The position numbers and the translations under genes are program-made. From Pseudosulfitobacter pseudonitzschiae (lineage in GTDB: Bacteria > Pseudomonadota > Alphaproteobacteria > Rhodobacterales > Rhodobacteraceae), in the NCBI RefSeq assembly GCF_900129395.1, contig NZ_FQVP01000003.1, forward strand, positions 558,001 through 622,000: a stretch of 64,000 bases of DNA, written 5' to 3'. The notes beneath the pieces were generated by a model. It did not search any database. It was not told where the DNA came from and worked only from the letters and a program-made list of their open reading frames with translations. Of the stretch, positions 9,310 through 17,390 are shown piece by piece (positions within the stretch are counted from its first letter, which is position 1; the number at the start of each line of letters is the position of its first letter).

Positions 9310-9823
9310 TGGCAGCTCCGGGGGCGGCATCGGACACGCCTTGATCTTGCTTGTACAGCCCGGCTTGAATGAACGGCTTGGCGATCAATAACAGATGGAC
9401 AATCAACAGGCTGAACCCGACGGGCATCGCCGCATAGACATATTGAAATGACAGCCGCAGGGCAGGGGTTTGTTGAAAGCGCGCGCGCTGCATGTATTGC
9501 CAGCCGACATAGACCATGAAGGCGAAGAAGATCAGCAAAACCAGAACAATGACCGCACGCAGCCATTGCTGCGACCGGGTGCCGATGAAATCGTGCAGGT
9601 TGGTGATGGCCACGTGTCCGCCCATCCTCAACGCCAGCCCCGCCCCCAGAAAAGTCATCCAGATCATCAGGTACCGCGCGGCCTCGTCTGCCCAGGGCAG
9701 CGAATGGTTCGTGGTATAACGCAGGGCGACATTGGCCCCCACGATCAGCGTCATCGACGCCAGCAGCCCGATCACCGCCAGTTCGTTCAGCGACACGAAA
9801 ATTCGTTCGATCCTGCGCGTCAT
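9302..9823 (-). CDS. TRAP transporter small permease subunit (DctQ family), second system
   Basis: 173 aa with four hydrophobic helices. The DctQ motif is seen as ALRYTTNHSLPWADEAARY followed by GGHVAITNL. It sits between the binding-protein gene, from which a hairpin terminator or attenuator separates it, and dctM, which it overlaps by 8 bases. Confidence 0.92.
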   Translation of the reverse strand: MTRRIERIFVSLNELAVIGLLASMTLIVGANVALRYTTNHSLPWADEAARYLMIWMTFLGAGLALRMGGHVAITNLHDFIGTRSQQWLRAVIVLVLLIFFAFMVYVGWQYMQRARFQQTPALRLSFQYVYAAMPVGFSLLIVHLLLIAKPFIQAGLYKQDQGVSDAAPGAANG

Positions 9824-9844
9824 GCTTTGTGTTCTCCGCGAATG

Positions 9845-9879
9845 AAAAAGCGGCCGAAAGCTTGTCCGCTTCGGCCGCT
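9845..9879 (-). terminator. Hairpin attenuator between dctP and dctQ
   Basis: Arms AGCGGCCGAA (9849-9858) and TTCGGCCGCT (9870-9879) form a 10-bp stem. On the minus strand it is followed by five Ts. It lies just after the binding-protein stop codon and 22 bp before the dctQ start. This position fits partial termination, giving more binding protein than membrane subunits. Confidence 0.75.
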
Positions 9880-9898
9880 CCTGGTGCCTGTGTACAGG

Positions 9899-10885
9899 TT
9901 ACTCTGTCGCCGAAATGCGGTCGATCAGGTCCTTGCCATAGGTCTCGTAGTAGCCCTCATAAGCACTTTCGACCGACGCGCGGAACGCGGCCTTTTGCTC
10001 TTCGGATAGCTCGTTGACTTCCATGCCGCGCTCTTGCAGCGTCTCGACGCCGCTGGTTTCCACATCGTCGACATAGGCGCGCATGGCCACAACCGCTTCG
10101 GTTGCACCTTCTTCAAAGGCGGCCTTGTCTTCGTCCGACAGTGTGTCCCAGAACGGTTTCGACACCAGCAACATGGCGGGCGAATAGACGTGGCCCGACA
10201 GCGTCAGGTATTTCTGCACTTCGTTCAGCTTGGCCGAAACGATTACCGACAGCGGGTTTTCCTGACCGTCGATGGTGCCCTGTTGCAGCGCGCCGATCAC
10301 TTCGGGCCATGCCATCGGTGTGGGGGCCGCGCCCAGCGCGTTGAACGCTGACAGGTGAACGGGGTTTTCCATCGTCCGCAGCTTCATGCCCGCCAGATCT
10401 TCGGGCGTTTCAATCGGGTTGCGGTTGTTGGTGATGTGGCGGAACCCTTGCTCGCCCCAAGCGATGGCCACCAGACCGGCATCGTCGAACTCGGCCAGGA
10501 TTTCCTGACCGATCGGCCCGTCCAGAACGTGGCGCGCGTGCTCAAGGCTGCGGAACAGGAACGGGATGTCGGTCACGCCGGTGGCGGGAACAAAGTTGCT
10601 GAGCGTGCCGGTGGACACGATGGTCGCCTCGACAGTGCCCAGTTGCAGCCCCTCGACCACCTCACGCTCGCCGCCCAGACCGGAGGAAGGGAAATGGCGG
10701 AACTTGAACTTGCCTTCAGTCTTGGCCTCGACGACCTCTTGCCACTTGTCCGCGGCGACGCCGTAATGCGAATCCGGCGCCAGCGCATAGCCCAGCTTCA
10801 CTTCGGTTTCGGCGGCGACTGCGCCCGCTGCGAGCGTTGCGACGACGGCAAACGCGGCGGTTTGGCGAATTTTGTTGAAAAACAT
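9899..10885 (-). CDS. TRAP transporter solute-binding protein (DctP family), second system
   Basis: 328-aa periplasmic receptor with a Sec signal peptide (Lys-Arg start, hydrophobic core, cleavage near AVAAE at residue 25). The DctP fingerprint is clear: an LGYALAPDSHYG opening, a GMKLRTMENPVH arginine motif, and ALQQGTIDGQENPLS. These features put it with C4-dicarboxylate or sugar-acid receptors; the ligand is not determinable. A strong GGAGGAGGG ribosome site precedes the ATG. First gene of its operon. Confidence 0.93.
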   Translation of the reverse strand: MFFNKIRQTAAFAVVATLAAGAVAAETEVKLGYALAPDSHYGVAADKWQEVVEAKTEGKFKFRHFPSSGLGGEREVVEGLQLGTVEATIVSTGTLSNFVPATGVTDIPFLFRSLEHARHVLDGPIGQEILAEFDDAGLVAIAWGEQGFRHITNNRNPIETPEDLAGMKLRTMENPVHLSAFNALGAAPTPMAWPEVIGALQQGTIDGQENPLSVIVSAKLNEVQKYLTLSGHVYSPAMLLVSKPFWDTLSDEDKAAFEEGATEAVVAMRAYVDDVETSGVETLQERGMEVNELSEEQKAAFRASVESAYEGYYETYGKDLIDRISATE

Positions 10886-11030
10886 CTTTTCCCTCCTCCA
10901 AGGTCACTTGAGTTTGCCAGATTGCTATCCCGCGCCCTGACCATTGGCAATGGCAGACGCGGCGTTTTCAATGCAGCTAAGACGCTGCGCTGCAGCGAAA
11001 AATTCAGGGGCGAGAGGCCGCGTCGCCGAC

Positions 11031-11687
11031 CTATGTCGCCTGCGCGGAACGCATCAGCACGCCGTAGCGGGCATAGTCACGGTACAAGGGTTGAAAGCGC
11101 AGCTTCAGGTTGTGCGACGCGGCAATCTCTTGCATCTGTGCGTGCAGATCAACACGCGGCGTCACATGAAACCGCGCCAGCCAGGCCTGCAACAGGCGGC
11201 GAAAGCTGCGGGGCAGGCGGGTCTGGTTGCCAAAGTCCAGCACATGCAATTCTCCGCCCGGTGCCAGTTGCGCCGCCGCCATGCGCAAGGCTGCTTGCCA
11301 GTCGGGGATCATCGACAGACTGTAGGACAACACCACACGGTCAAAACCCTGCCCGCCAAACAGCGCCGCGCCGTCAAAATCGCAGGCATCCCCGCGCACC
11401 AACGTCGCACGATCCCCCAGCTTGGCCTGCGCGCTCAACAGCATCTGCGACGATATATCCAGCCCGAAGAGCGCGCAGCCGGGATAACGGTCGGCAATAC
11501 AAGCCAGATTGCGCCCGGTGCCGCAGCCGATTTCCAACACCCGCCCCCCCGGTGGCGGTGCCAGATCGGTCACCAGCCGGTCACGGCCCAGCAGGTAATA
11601 GCGCCGTGTGATGTCATAGATCAGCCGCTGGTAACGATAGGTGCTGTCCATCAGCTCGGCATGAGACACCGTGTCGGCCATCGTCAT
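11031..11687 (-). CDS. btaB: Diacylglyceryl-homoserine N-methyltransferase (BtaB)
   Basis: Class I SAM-dependent methyltransferase, 218 aa, with motif I VLEIGCGTGRN at about residues 50-60 and FGLDISSQML after it. Directly after btaA it is expected to add three methyl groups to diacylglyceryl homoserine, giving the betaine lipid DGTS at the membrane. Start chosen at 11687 because its ATG overlaps the btaA stop (ATGA); a longer in-frame reading would run back inside btaA. The assignment rests on the pairing with btaA, since the fold alone is generic. Confidence 0.87.
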   Translation of the reverse strand: MTMADTVSHAELMDSTYRYQRLIYDITRRYYLLGRDRLVTDLAPPPGGRVLEIGCGTGRNLACIADRYPGCALFGLDISSQMLLSAQAKLGDRATLVRGDACDFDGAALFGGQGFDRVVLSYSLSMIPDWQAALRMAAAQLAPGGELHVLDFGNQTRLPRSFRRLLQAWLARFHVTPRVDLHAQMQEIAASHNLKLRFQPLYRDYARYGVLMRSAQAT

Positions 11688-12910
11688 TCGCCTTTTAGTT
11701 GGTACAGGTGAAACCCGCCGTAGATCGCCGACCGGTCGCGGGCGAAACAGGCTTGCGAGGTCTCGCGCTGGTATTGCCACTGGTCCAGCAACTCGGGCGC
11801 CACCCGTCCGGGCAGGATGTCCTCGGCACCGCCCGTGCGGAAAATCACCCGCGCACCGGGCCGCGCAGTGCGGGTGATCTGTTGCCACAGCGCGTTCAAT
11901 TGCACGTTGTTCATCCAGTCCTGCGCATCCAGCAGTACAAAGGCATCCAGCGACGCGGCGTCCCGCTCGGCCAGCAGGTCGGTCATCGACCGGTTCAGAA
12001 AGGCAACATTCCCCGCGCCTTCCACCACCGTGTCAAAGTGCGCTGGCTCAAGATAGGGCGGCACCGAACGCGGCACGCCGGGTTCATAGCTGCGGCCAAA
12101 GGCTTGCCATGCAAAGTAATTGTCGCGGATCGGGAAGTCGCAGGCCAGCTTGCGCACGCGTTCCTTGAGCACCACCAGAACGTCGCCATCCCCGTCGGCG
12201 GCCAGCTTGTCATATTGCGCGGGCGGAATGCCCAGACCGAACAACGACGCGCGCCGCCGCGCCAGCCACCGCACGGTGCGCGCGTCCAGCAGCGGGGCGA
12301 TGCGGGTGTCGTGGAACTCTTTCTGTGCCTTCAGGCTGGGCGCTTCCAGCAGCGGACGGTAATCCAGACCTGCCAGCCACGACAGGCCATGCACCAGCCG
12401 CAGAAACCGGCCCAGAACCCCGAACCTGTAAAAGCCGCGTGCAAACATCGTGATCCGGCGACGGCCCATCACGCGGCCCTCCCAAAAGGCGCGGGTGTCT
12501 GCGTCCAGCACCCGCGCCAGCTTTCGGTCATAAAGCGCCACGTTGGCAGAACTGTCGCCCCGCCCGAAGAACTCAAAGAACTGCGCCTGTGTCAGATGTG
12601 TGGCCGCCGCCACCTTGAGCCGCCCCAGCGCCACATGTGCAGGCGACAGATCCACCGCCGTCACCGAACCCGGCTGCGCGGTCAGGTAGGACATCGCGTT
12701 GCACCCGCCCGAGGCGATGCAGAACAGGTCCTGCCCCGGTTGCAACGCCAGCGCCTGCATGTCCACGACCGGGTCTTCCCATATCTGCGGATAGACCAGC
12801 CCCTGGAACAGACGCGAAAAGATACGTTCCAGAAATCCGGTGCTGTTCAGCGCCTCGTTCTGGTGGACAGCAGCGCCAAGCTGTTCGGCAATGTTGGGGG
12901 TGTCGGTCAT
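11684..12910 (-). CDS. btaA: Diacylglycerol 3-amino-3-carboxypropyltransferase (BtaA, DUF3419 family)
   Basis: Transfers the aminocarboxypropyl group of S-adenosylmethionine to diacylglycerol, the first step of betaine-lipid (DGTS) synthesis. The 408-aa product has the family pattern: QIWEDPVVD near the N terminus, then the SAM-binding segment CIASGGCNAMSYL and VTAVDLSPAH. The C-terminal part carries LLDAQDWM and VIFRTGG. ATG 12910 lies five bases after the upstream phosphoesterase gene, and its stop overlaps btaB. DGTS replaces phospholipids when phosphate is scarce in related bacteria. Confidence 0.93.
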   Translation of the reverse strand: MTDTPNIAEQLGAAVHQNEALNSTGFLERIFSRLFQGLVYPQIWEDPVVDMQALALQPGQDLFCIASGGCNAMSYLTAQPGSVTAVDLSPAHVALGRLKVAAATHLTQAQFFEFFGRGDSSANVALYDRKLARVLDADTRAFWEGRVMGRRRITMFARGFYRFGVLGRFLRLVHGLSWLAGLDYRPLLEAPSLKAQKEFHDTRIAPLLDARTVRWLARRRASLFGLGIPPAQYDKLAADGDGDVLVVLKERVRKLACDFPIRDNYFAWQAFGRSYEPGVPRSVPPYLEPAHFDTVVEGAGNVAFLNRSMTDLLAERDAASLDAFVLLDAQDWMNNVQLNALWQQITRTARPGARVIFRTGGAEDILPGRVAPELLDQWQYQRETSQACFARDRSAIYGGFHLYQLKGE

Positions 12911-12915
12911 CGGGA

Positions 12916-13728
12916 CTATGCCACTTCCTTGTCTTTGGTCAGAGGTTCGGGGCGGCGCACCATGCGCCGTCTTGGGGGACGCGCGTCGCGGTTGCGCATC
13001 GTCTCGGCCCAGTCGATCAGCCGCAGGGTGCCGGTCATGTCCTCGACCACCGCCGTGCAGCTTTCGACCCAATCGCCGGTGTTGATGTAATCCAGCCCGT
13101 CGATCTTGCGGATGCACGCGCTGTGAATGTGCCCGCAAACTACACCGTCAAAACCATGCCGCCGCGCCTCGTCGGCCAGCACATGTTCGTATTCGCTGAT
13201 AAAGCTGACGGCCTGTTTGACCTGATGCTTGGCCCATTTGGACAGCGACCAGTATTGCCCGCCCCACAGCCGTTTGATCCGGTTCAGCCATGTGTTCAGC
13301 CACAGCGCGAATTCATAGGCGCGGTCGCCCAAGTGGGCCAGCCACTTGGCGTTGACCACGATGCTGTCGAACTGATCTCCATGGGTGACCAGCAGCCTGC
13401 GGCCATCGGCAGTGACGTGGGGCGCGGTTTCCACCACTTCGACCCCGCCGAAATGTGTCCCCAGATAGGTGCGCAGCACCTCGTCATGGTTGCCCGGAAT
13501 ATAGAAAATCCTGGCCCCGTCATGCGCCCGCGCCAGCAGTTCCTGCACGACGTCATTGTGGCTTTGCGGCCAGAACCACCCCCGCCGCAGCCGCCATGCG
13601 TCGATGATGTCACCGACCAGATAGATCGTATCGGCCTGATTGTTCGACAGGAAATCCAGCAGAATCTCGGCCTGACATCCGGGTGTTCCCAAATGAACGT
13701 CGGAAATGAAAATTGTCCGGTGCCGCAT
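12916..13728 (-). CDS. plcP: Metallophosphoesterase, probable phospholipase C PlcP
   Basis: Calcineurin-like phosphoesterase of 270 aa with all metal motifs in order: SDVHLG, VGDIIDA, PGNHDE, THGDQ and CGHIH. The fold is often labelled UDP-2,3-diacylglucosamine pyrophosphatase. Here it opens an operon with btaA and btaB, the arrangement known for PlcP in rhizobia and roseobacters, where it cleaves phospholipids to diacylglycerol under phosphate starvation. That diacylglycerol is the BtaA substrate, so context favours PlcP over LpxH. Start at ATG 13728; upstream in-frame sequence reads into the divergent promoter region. Confidence 0.85.
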   Translation of the reverse strand: MRHRTIFISDVHLGTPGCQAEILLDFLSNNQADTIYLVGDIIDAWRLRRGWFWPQSHNDVVQELLARAHDGARIFYIPGNHDEVLRTYLGTHFGGVEVVETAPHVTADGRRLLVTHGDQFDSIVVNAKWLAHLGDRAYEFALWLNTWLNRIKRLWGGQYWSLSKWAKHQVKQAVSFISEYEHVLADEARRHGFDGVVCGHIHSACIRKIDGLDYINTGDWVESCTAVVEDMTGTLRLIDWAETMRNRDARPPRRRMVRRPEPLTKDKEVA

Positions 13729-13776
13729 TGACCCGTCCACGTCTGGTGTCTGTTGGCAGTGGCTTAGAGCAGCTAC

Positions 13777-13794
13777 GCATCGGAAATGTGACAG
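13777..13794 (-). promoter_or_regulatory. Weak candidate Pho box upstream of plcP
   Basis: On the minus strand CTGTCAC (13794-13788) matches six of seven positions of the alphaproteobacterial Pho half-site CTGTCAT. It is followed by ATTT at the right spacing, but the second half CCGATGC is poor. It lies about 50-66 bp before the plcP start. PhoB control is expected for this pathway, but the site is only half convincing. Confidence 0.3.
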
Positions 13795-13964
13795 TCGGCA
13801 AATTTCAACACGCGGCGGGGCAGGCCGCGCAACCGCAGTTGCATTGCGCAAGCGCTGCGCGGTAGTCGTTGGGGACATGCGGAAGGTATCATTTTGACAG
13901 ACAACAGCCCGATTTCACGCCTTGGTCCGGCGCCCACATGGGCAATGTCTTGGGCCCGCGCACG

Positions 13965-14789
13965 ATGAGCCGTATCCTGATCACAGGTGCCACCGGATTT
14001 GTCGGCCTGCCCGTGGCGCAGCAACTGGCCGCCGCCGGGCACGACCTGACTTGCGTGATCCGCACAGGCTCCGAGGCGCGGCTTGAAGGGTTGGAAGCCC
14101 GCAAGGTCACCTGTGATGATCTCTTTGCCCAAAACGCCGATTGGTGGGCGGAACAACTGGCCGAGATCGACACAGTCGTGCATCTGGCATGGTACGCCGA
14201 GCCGGGCAAATACCTGACATCCGAGCGCAATCTCGATTGCCTGACGGGCACGCTTGCCATGGCCAAAGGCGCCGCTGCCGCAGGTGTGCGGCGCTTTGTC
14301 GGCGCAGGCACCTGCTTTGAATACGACCTGTCGGCAGGGCACCTGTCTGTCGACACCCCCCTTGCGCCCGAAACCCCCTATGCAGCGGCCAAGGTTGCGG
14401 CCTTTACCATGCTGACCGCATGGTGCGCCACGGCCGAAATCGAATTCCTGTGGGCGCGCCTGTTCTATCTTTACGGCGACCGCGAGGACAGGCGGCGGCT
14501 GGTGCCGCAACTGCACGACAAACTGGCACGCGGCGTGCCCGTTGACCTGACCCGCGGCACCGCCCTGCGCGATTATCTCGACGTAAGGGACGCCGCCCGG
14601 ATGCTGGTCAAGGACATCACCGGCACGCGGACCGGTCCCACCAACATTTGCAGCGGCCAAGGGGTGACCATTCGTAATCTGGCCGAAGGCATCGCCGACC
14701 AATATGGCCGCCGCGACCTGCTGAACTTTGGGGCATATCCTGAAAACCTCACCGATCCGCCTGTGGTCGTCGGGGTGCGCGCCGAATAG
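13965..14789 (+). CDS. NAD(P)-dependent sugar epimerase/reductase, C-terminally short
   Basis: Extended short-chain dehydrogenase. The Rossmann motif GATGFVG is at residues 8-14, and the catalytic Y139-x3-K143 lies in TPYAAAK. LRDYLDVRDAA and TNICSGQGVTI are typical of nucleotide-sugar epimerases. Start at ATG 13965; an upstream in-frame ATG gives an unlikely leader. The protein ends at 274 aa, just after PPVVVGVRAE, where relatives usually continue for about 30 more residues, and an AT-rich gap begins there. It may be a truncated copy of uncertain activity. Substrate unknown. Confidence 0.8.
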   Translation: MSRILITGATGFVGLPVAQQLAAAGHDLTCVIRTGSEARLEGLEARKVTCDDLFAQNADWWAEQLAEIDTVVHLAWYAEPGKYLTSERNLDCLTGTLAMAKGAAAAGVRRFVGAGTCFEYDLSAGHLSVDTPLAPETPYAAAKVAAFTMLTAWCATAEIEFLWARLFYLYGDREDRRRLVPQLHDKLARGVPVDLTRGTALRDYLDVRDAARMLVKDITGTRTGPTNICSGQGVTIRNLAEGIADQYGRRDLLNFGAYPENLTDPPVVVGVRAE

Positions 14790-14810
14790 TCTCCTGGAAA
14801 TAGCGAGATG

Positions 14811-14859
14811 TGCAATTCCTAGCGACGGATTTTGCAACTTTAAGGTGATATTTTGCAAC
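14811..14859 (+). promoter_or_regulatory. Three helically phased TGCAA elements
   Basis: TGCAA occurs at 14811, 14833 and 14854, steps of 22 and 21 bp or two DNA turns. The last two copies extend to an identical 10-mer, ATTTTGCAAC (14829-14838 and 14850-14859). Same-face repeats in an AT-rich promoter region suggest cooperative regulator binding ahead of the Hint gene, about 270 bp downstream. The regulator is unknown. Confidence 0.35.
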
Positions 14860-15091
14860 GGTCCGAGCGTGCCCGGAGCGGTCGAAAACTCCCGCAGTGA
14901 CGCAATGTCATATTGGTCTCGCAGCGCATTCAATCTTCACGGTGATGCGAAAATAAGTGAAGTATTACAGTTTTTTATGAAATGTATTACGCAGAAGGTC
15001 CTGCCGAACGCCTGGACGTCAGCGGATTTTCCTTGCTTGCTTGATCTAGGGGCCTATGCAACCAGATGTTGACGGCAACAAGGAATTCATA

Positions 15092-15124
15092 ATGCCGCTG
15101 CAACAATTTACACAGGACGATTAA
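15092..15124 (+). CDS. Possible 10-residue leader peptide before the Hint gene
   Basis: ATG at 15092 opens MPLQQFTQDD and ends with TAA at 15122-15124, five bases before the Hint gene ATG. AAGGA at 15080-15084 is well spaced for this start. The only Shine-Dalgarno-like site for the Hint gene (AGGA, 15114-15117) lies 12 bases away, inside this frame. Translation of the short frame could couple to the Hint gene. Too short for firm support. Confidence 0.25.
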   Translation: MPLQQFTQDD

Positions 15125-15129
15125 CAAAA

Positions 15130-16002
15130 ATGGCGACATTCGCGACGACCCATGCGGTTACCTATTCCCTATCCAATGTGCAGCCAGTTTCTGTACAAAA
15201 CTCGACCGAAGTTGTCACAGATGGTGAAGCTGATACGACTTTCGAAACCGGTGACAGCTACACCAGCCCAACCAACGGCCAGATGAACTACATTGGAACA
15301 ATGGTGATTGACGGTGTAACCTGGCCTGTGTTTTCCTATGATGCGTTTCCGGACTTTGTGTCTGTCTTCATGACACAAGAACCCGTGTCCGTTCCCGCGA
15401 CCCCGGCGGTGAACTCGGGTGATACCTACGCTGTGCCCTGCTTTGCCAAGGATACGATGATTGCCACATCCGCTGGTGAAGTCGCCGTTCAGGACCTGAA
15501 GATCGGCGATTGCCTGATCACGGCAGATGGCGCTGAAACCCGTGTGAAATGGGTCGGCCACCGCACCATCATGCCGATGTTCGGTCTGGCCAAGCGCAAC
15601 GAGCCGGTGAAGATTGCCGCAGGCGCGCTGGGCGACAATGTCCCCACACGTGATCTGGTCGTCACCGCAGACCATGGCATGATCCTGAATGATCTGATCA
15701 TCAACGCGTCGGCTTTGGTCAACGGTTCTAGCATCCGCTTTGTGAAGCCTGCCGAACTCGACACCCACTTTACCGTCTATCACATCGAGACCACCGCCCA
15801 TGATGCGATCCTGGCCAACGGTGCGGCCTCGGAGACATTCGTCGACTATCTGACCCGCCAGTCTTTTGACAATTATCAAGAGTATCTGGACCTTTACGGC
15901 GACGAGCGACCCATCACGGAAATGGACCGCCCGCGCGTCTCTGCCGCACGCCTGTTGCCGCCTGCAATCCGCGGATGGCTGGACGCACGTCAGGTCGCCT
16001 GA
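15130..16002 (+). CDS. Hint-domain (Hedgehog/intein-type) protein
   Basis: 290 aa. Residues 1-100 form a short Thr/Ser/Val-rich domain of unknown role. A Hint_2-type domain follows, beginning at C104 in VPCFAKDTMIAT, with the intein-like blocks LKIGDCLITADG, VKWVGHRT and VTADHGMIL, and the histidine pair in YHIETTAHDAILANG. Such domains can cleave the peptide bond before the first Cys, so autoproteolysis at 103/104 is plausible, but no ester-forming partner or C-extein is evident. There is no classical signal peptide; many relatives are thought to leave the cell by type I secretion. Next on the same strand, after a terminator, are a TPR gene and a TPR-glycosyltransferase gene. Confidence 0.85.
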   Translation: MATFATTHAVTYSLSNVQPVSVQNSTEVVTDGEADTTFETGDSYTSPTNGQMNYIGTMVIDGVTWPVFSYDAFPDFVSVFMTQEPVSVPATPAVNSGDTYAVPCFAKDTMIATSAGEVAVQDLKIGDCLITADGAETRVKWVGHRTIMPMFGLAKRNEPVKIAAGALGDNVPTRDLVVTADHGMILNDLIINASALVNGSSIRFVKPAELDTHFTVYHIETTAHDAILANGAASETFVDYLTRQSFDNYQEYLDLYGDERPITEMDRPRVSAARLLPPAIRGWLDARQVA

Positions 16003-16027
16003 TCTGACCTCAGCCCGATAGAAAGGC

Positions 16028-16056
16028 CCGGACCACCCCCTCGTGGTCCGGTTTTT
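16028..16056 (+). terminator. Intrinsic terminator after the Hint gene
   Basis: A 9-bp GC-rich stem CCGGACCAC/GTGGTCCGG with a 6-base loop, followed by TTTTT, 26 bp after the Hint stop codon. Confidence 0.9.
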
Positions 16057-16166
16057 GTGGCCAACTCCTCGAGCACATCGCATGCGCAGGGGTTGAGTCT
16101 GCGCCGCGAAACTGGAAACGTCCGGGGCAAAATGGCACTCCCGCTTTCCGCTCAGGTTCTCGATCC

Positions 16167-17390
16167 ATGTCCGATGGCAACACCACAGACCGCAACTCCG
16201 CGCTGAAATCGCATCTGGTCGCGGCGCGTGATCTTCTTGTGGCACCGCACAGGCTGGAAGAGTCCGACAACCCGGTGCGTATGGGGGTCGTCGCGGCCTT
16301 GCGCAGCCTTGGCGCACACGCTCAGGCGATCCCGCTTTATGATGCGGTGCTGGCGACAGCGCCCGCGTTTCAGCCTGCCTTGATCGGGCGCGTAGACGCC
16401 AGTGTGGCAGCGGGTGACCTTCAGGCGGCCTTGTCCCATATCGCGGCAGCGCTCACCGTGATGCCTGCCGATCCGGCGCTGCTTTTGAAACAGGCCACGG
16501 TTTTGCGCAGGCTGGGGGAAATGGTTCGGGCGCAAAAGGTGCTGCGCACGCTGGCCGCTGATCCCGCAACCACGCAACACCAGAAGATCGCCGTCGCGCG
16601 TGGTCTGATGGCGGTCAGGGATTTTGACAGTGCCGACCGTCTCTTTGGCCAGGTTCTGGCAAAACATCCCAAATCCGAAAACGCATGGATCGGACGCGCC
16701 GACGTGGCTCTGGCCCTGGGCGACCCGCCGCTCGCAATTGCGCGATGCGAACTGGGGTTGGAGCAACTCGTCGGAAACAGTGCCCTGCAGCAAAAGCTGG
16801 CCAATGCCCTGCAACGGATCGGGCGCACCGACGACGCCATCGGGATATTGCAAACCCTGCTGCAGCGCGACCCGCGCAGTGCGACGGTTCAGTTCGCGCT
16901 TGCCGCTGCTCAGCGCGCGGCAGGGCGTACCGATGCGGCGGCATCACTTTACACAGATATCCTGAAACGATCCCCATCGCACCGTGGTGCCCTGACCGCG
17001 CAGATCGAAATGGCGCTGCTGGCCAGCGACATGGACGCAGGGCTGGCGGCATGCGATCTGGCATTGTCGCGGCTGGGGGCGCAGGACCCCGAGATTCTGC
17101 GCCGCAAGGGACAGATCCTGTTGCAATCGGGACAACCGGCCGAGGCCTTTGGCGTCCTGTCGGGCCTGCGAACCGAAGCCCCCGTCGCCTCGCCCGTGCA
17201 CCTGCAAGCCGCGCGTGCCGCGCTCGACGCCGGAGAGGTGGGTCAGGCAGAGACAATCTTTAACGATATCCTGCGGTCTGATCCCACGAACGCCCAGGCC
17301 ATCCTGGGGCTGGCCGAACTGGCCGAGGCGCGCGGTGATCTCAAGTCGGCGATGACCCTGCTGGAACACCACATCCAGACGGCGGATTGA
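16167..17390 (+). CDS. TPR-repeat protein
   Basis: 407 aa made almost wholly of helical pairs of about 34 residues with TPR spacing. Examples are AIPLYDAVLATAPAFQPAL, ADRLFGQVLAKHPKSENAW, AIGILQTLLQRDPRSATVQ and AETIFNDILRSDPTNAQAI. There is no signal peptide or membrane segment, so it is a cytoplasmic scaffold. Its TGA overlaps the next ATG (TGATG), so it is translationally coupled to the TPR-glycosyltransferase gene and probably acts with it. No enzymatic motif seen. Confidence 0.8.
   Translation: MSDGNTTDRNSALKSHLVAARDLLVAPHRLEESDNPVRMGVVAALRSLGAHAQAIPLYDAVLATAPAFQPALIGRVDASVAAGDLQAALSHIAAALTVMPADPALLLKQATVLRRLGEMVRAQKVLRTLAADPATTQHQKIAVARGLMAVRDFDSADRLFGQVLAKHPKSENAWIGRADVALALGDPPLAIARCELGLEQLVGNSALQQKLANALQRIGRTDDAIGILQTLLQRDPRSATVQFALAAAQRAAGRTDAAASLYTDILKRSPSHRGALTAQIEMALLASDMDAGLAACDLALSRLGAQDPEILRRKGQILLQSGQPAEAFGVLSGLRTEAPVASPVHLQAARAALDAGEVGQAETIFNDILRSDPTNAQAILGLAELAEARGDLKSAMTLLEHHIQTAD

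Larger units (their letters stand above)
14790..15129. other. 340-bp AT-rich intergenic region
   Basis: Clearly more AT-rich than its surroundings. It holds three phased TGCAA elements (14811-14859), an inverted repeat CTTCAC/GTGAAG (14935-14940 and 14957-14962), and a possible 10-codon leader (15092-15124). An open frame across part of it has no recognisable protein features. It starts where the epimerase loses its C terminus, so it may mark an insertion or deletion boundary. Confidence 0.55.

Noticed and set aside
10980-11000. CGCTGC/GCAGCG hairpin between the second TRAP receptor and btaB considered as a terminator
   Set aside because: It is followed by As rather than Ts in the plus direction and lies downstream of btaB without a T-run on the minus strand.
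12916-13728. Assignment of the phosphoesterase as LpxH
   Set aside because: The fold fits, but the tight operon with btaA and btaB points to PlcP; LpxH is kept as the alternative.
14728-15072. 114-codon frame across the AT-rich gap after the epimerase
   Set aside because: It overlaps the epimerase 3' end out of frame, does not restore its missing C terminus, and has no protein features.
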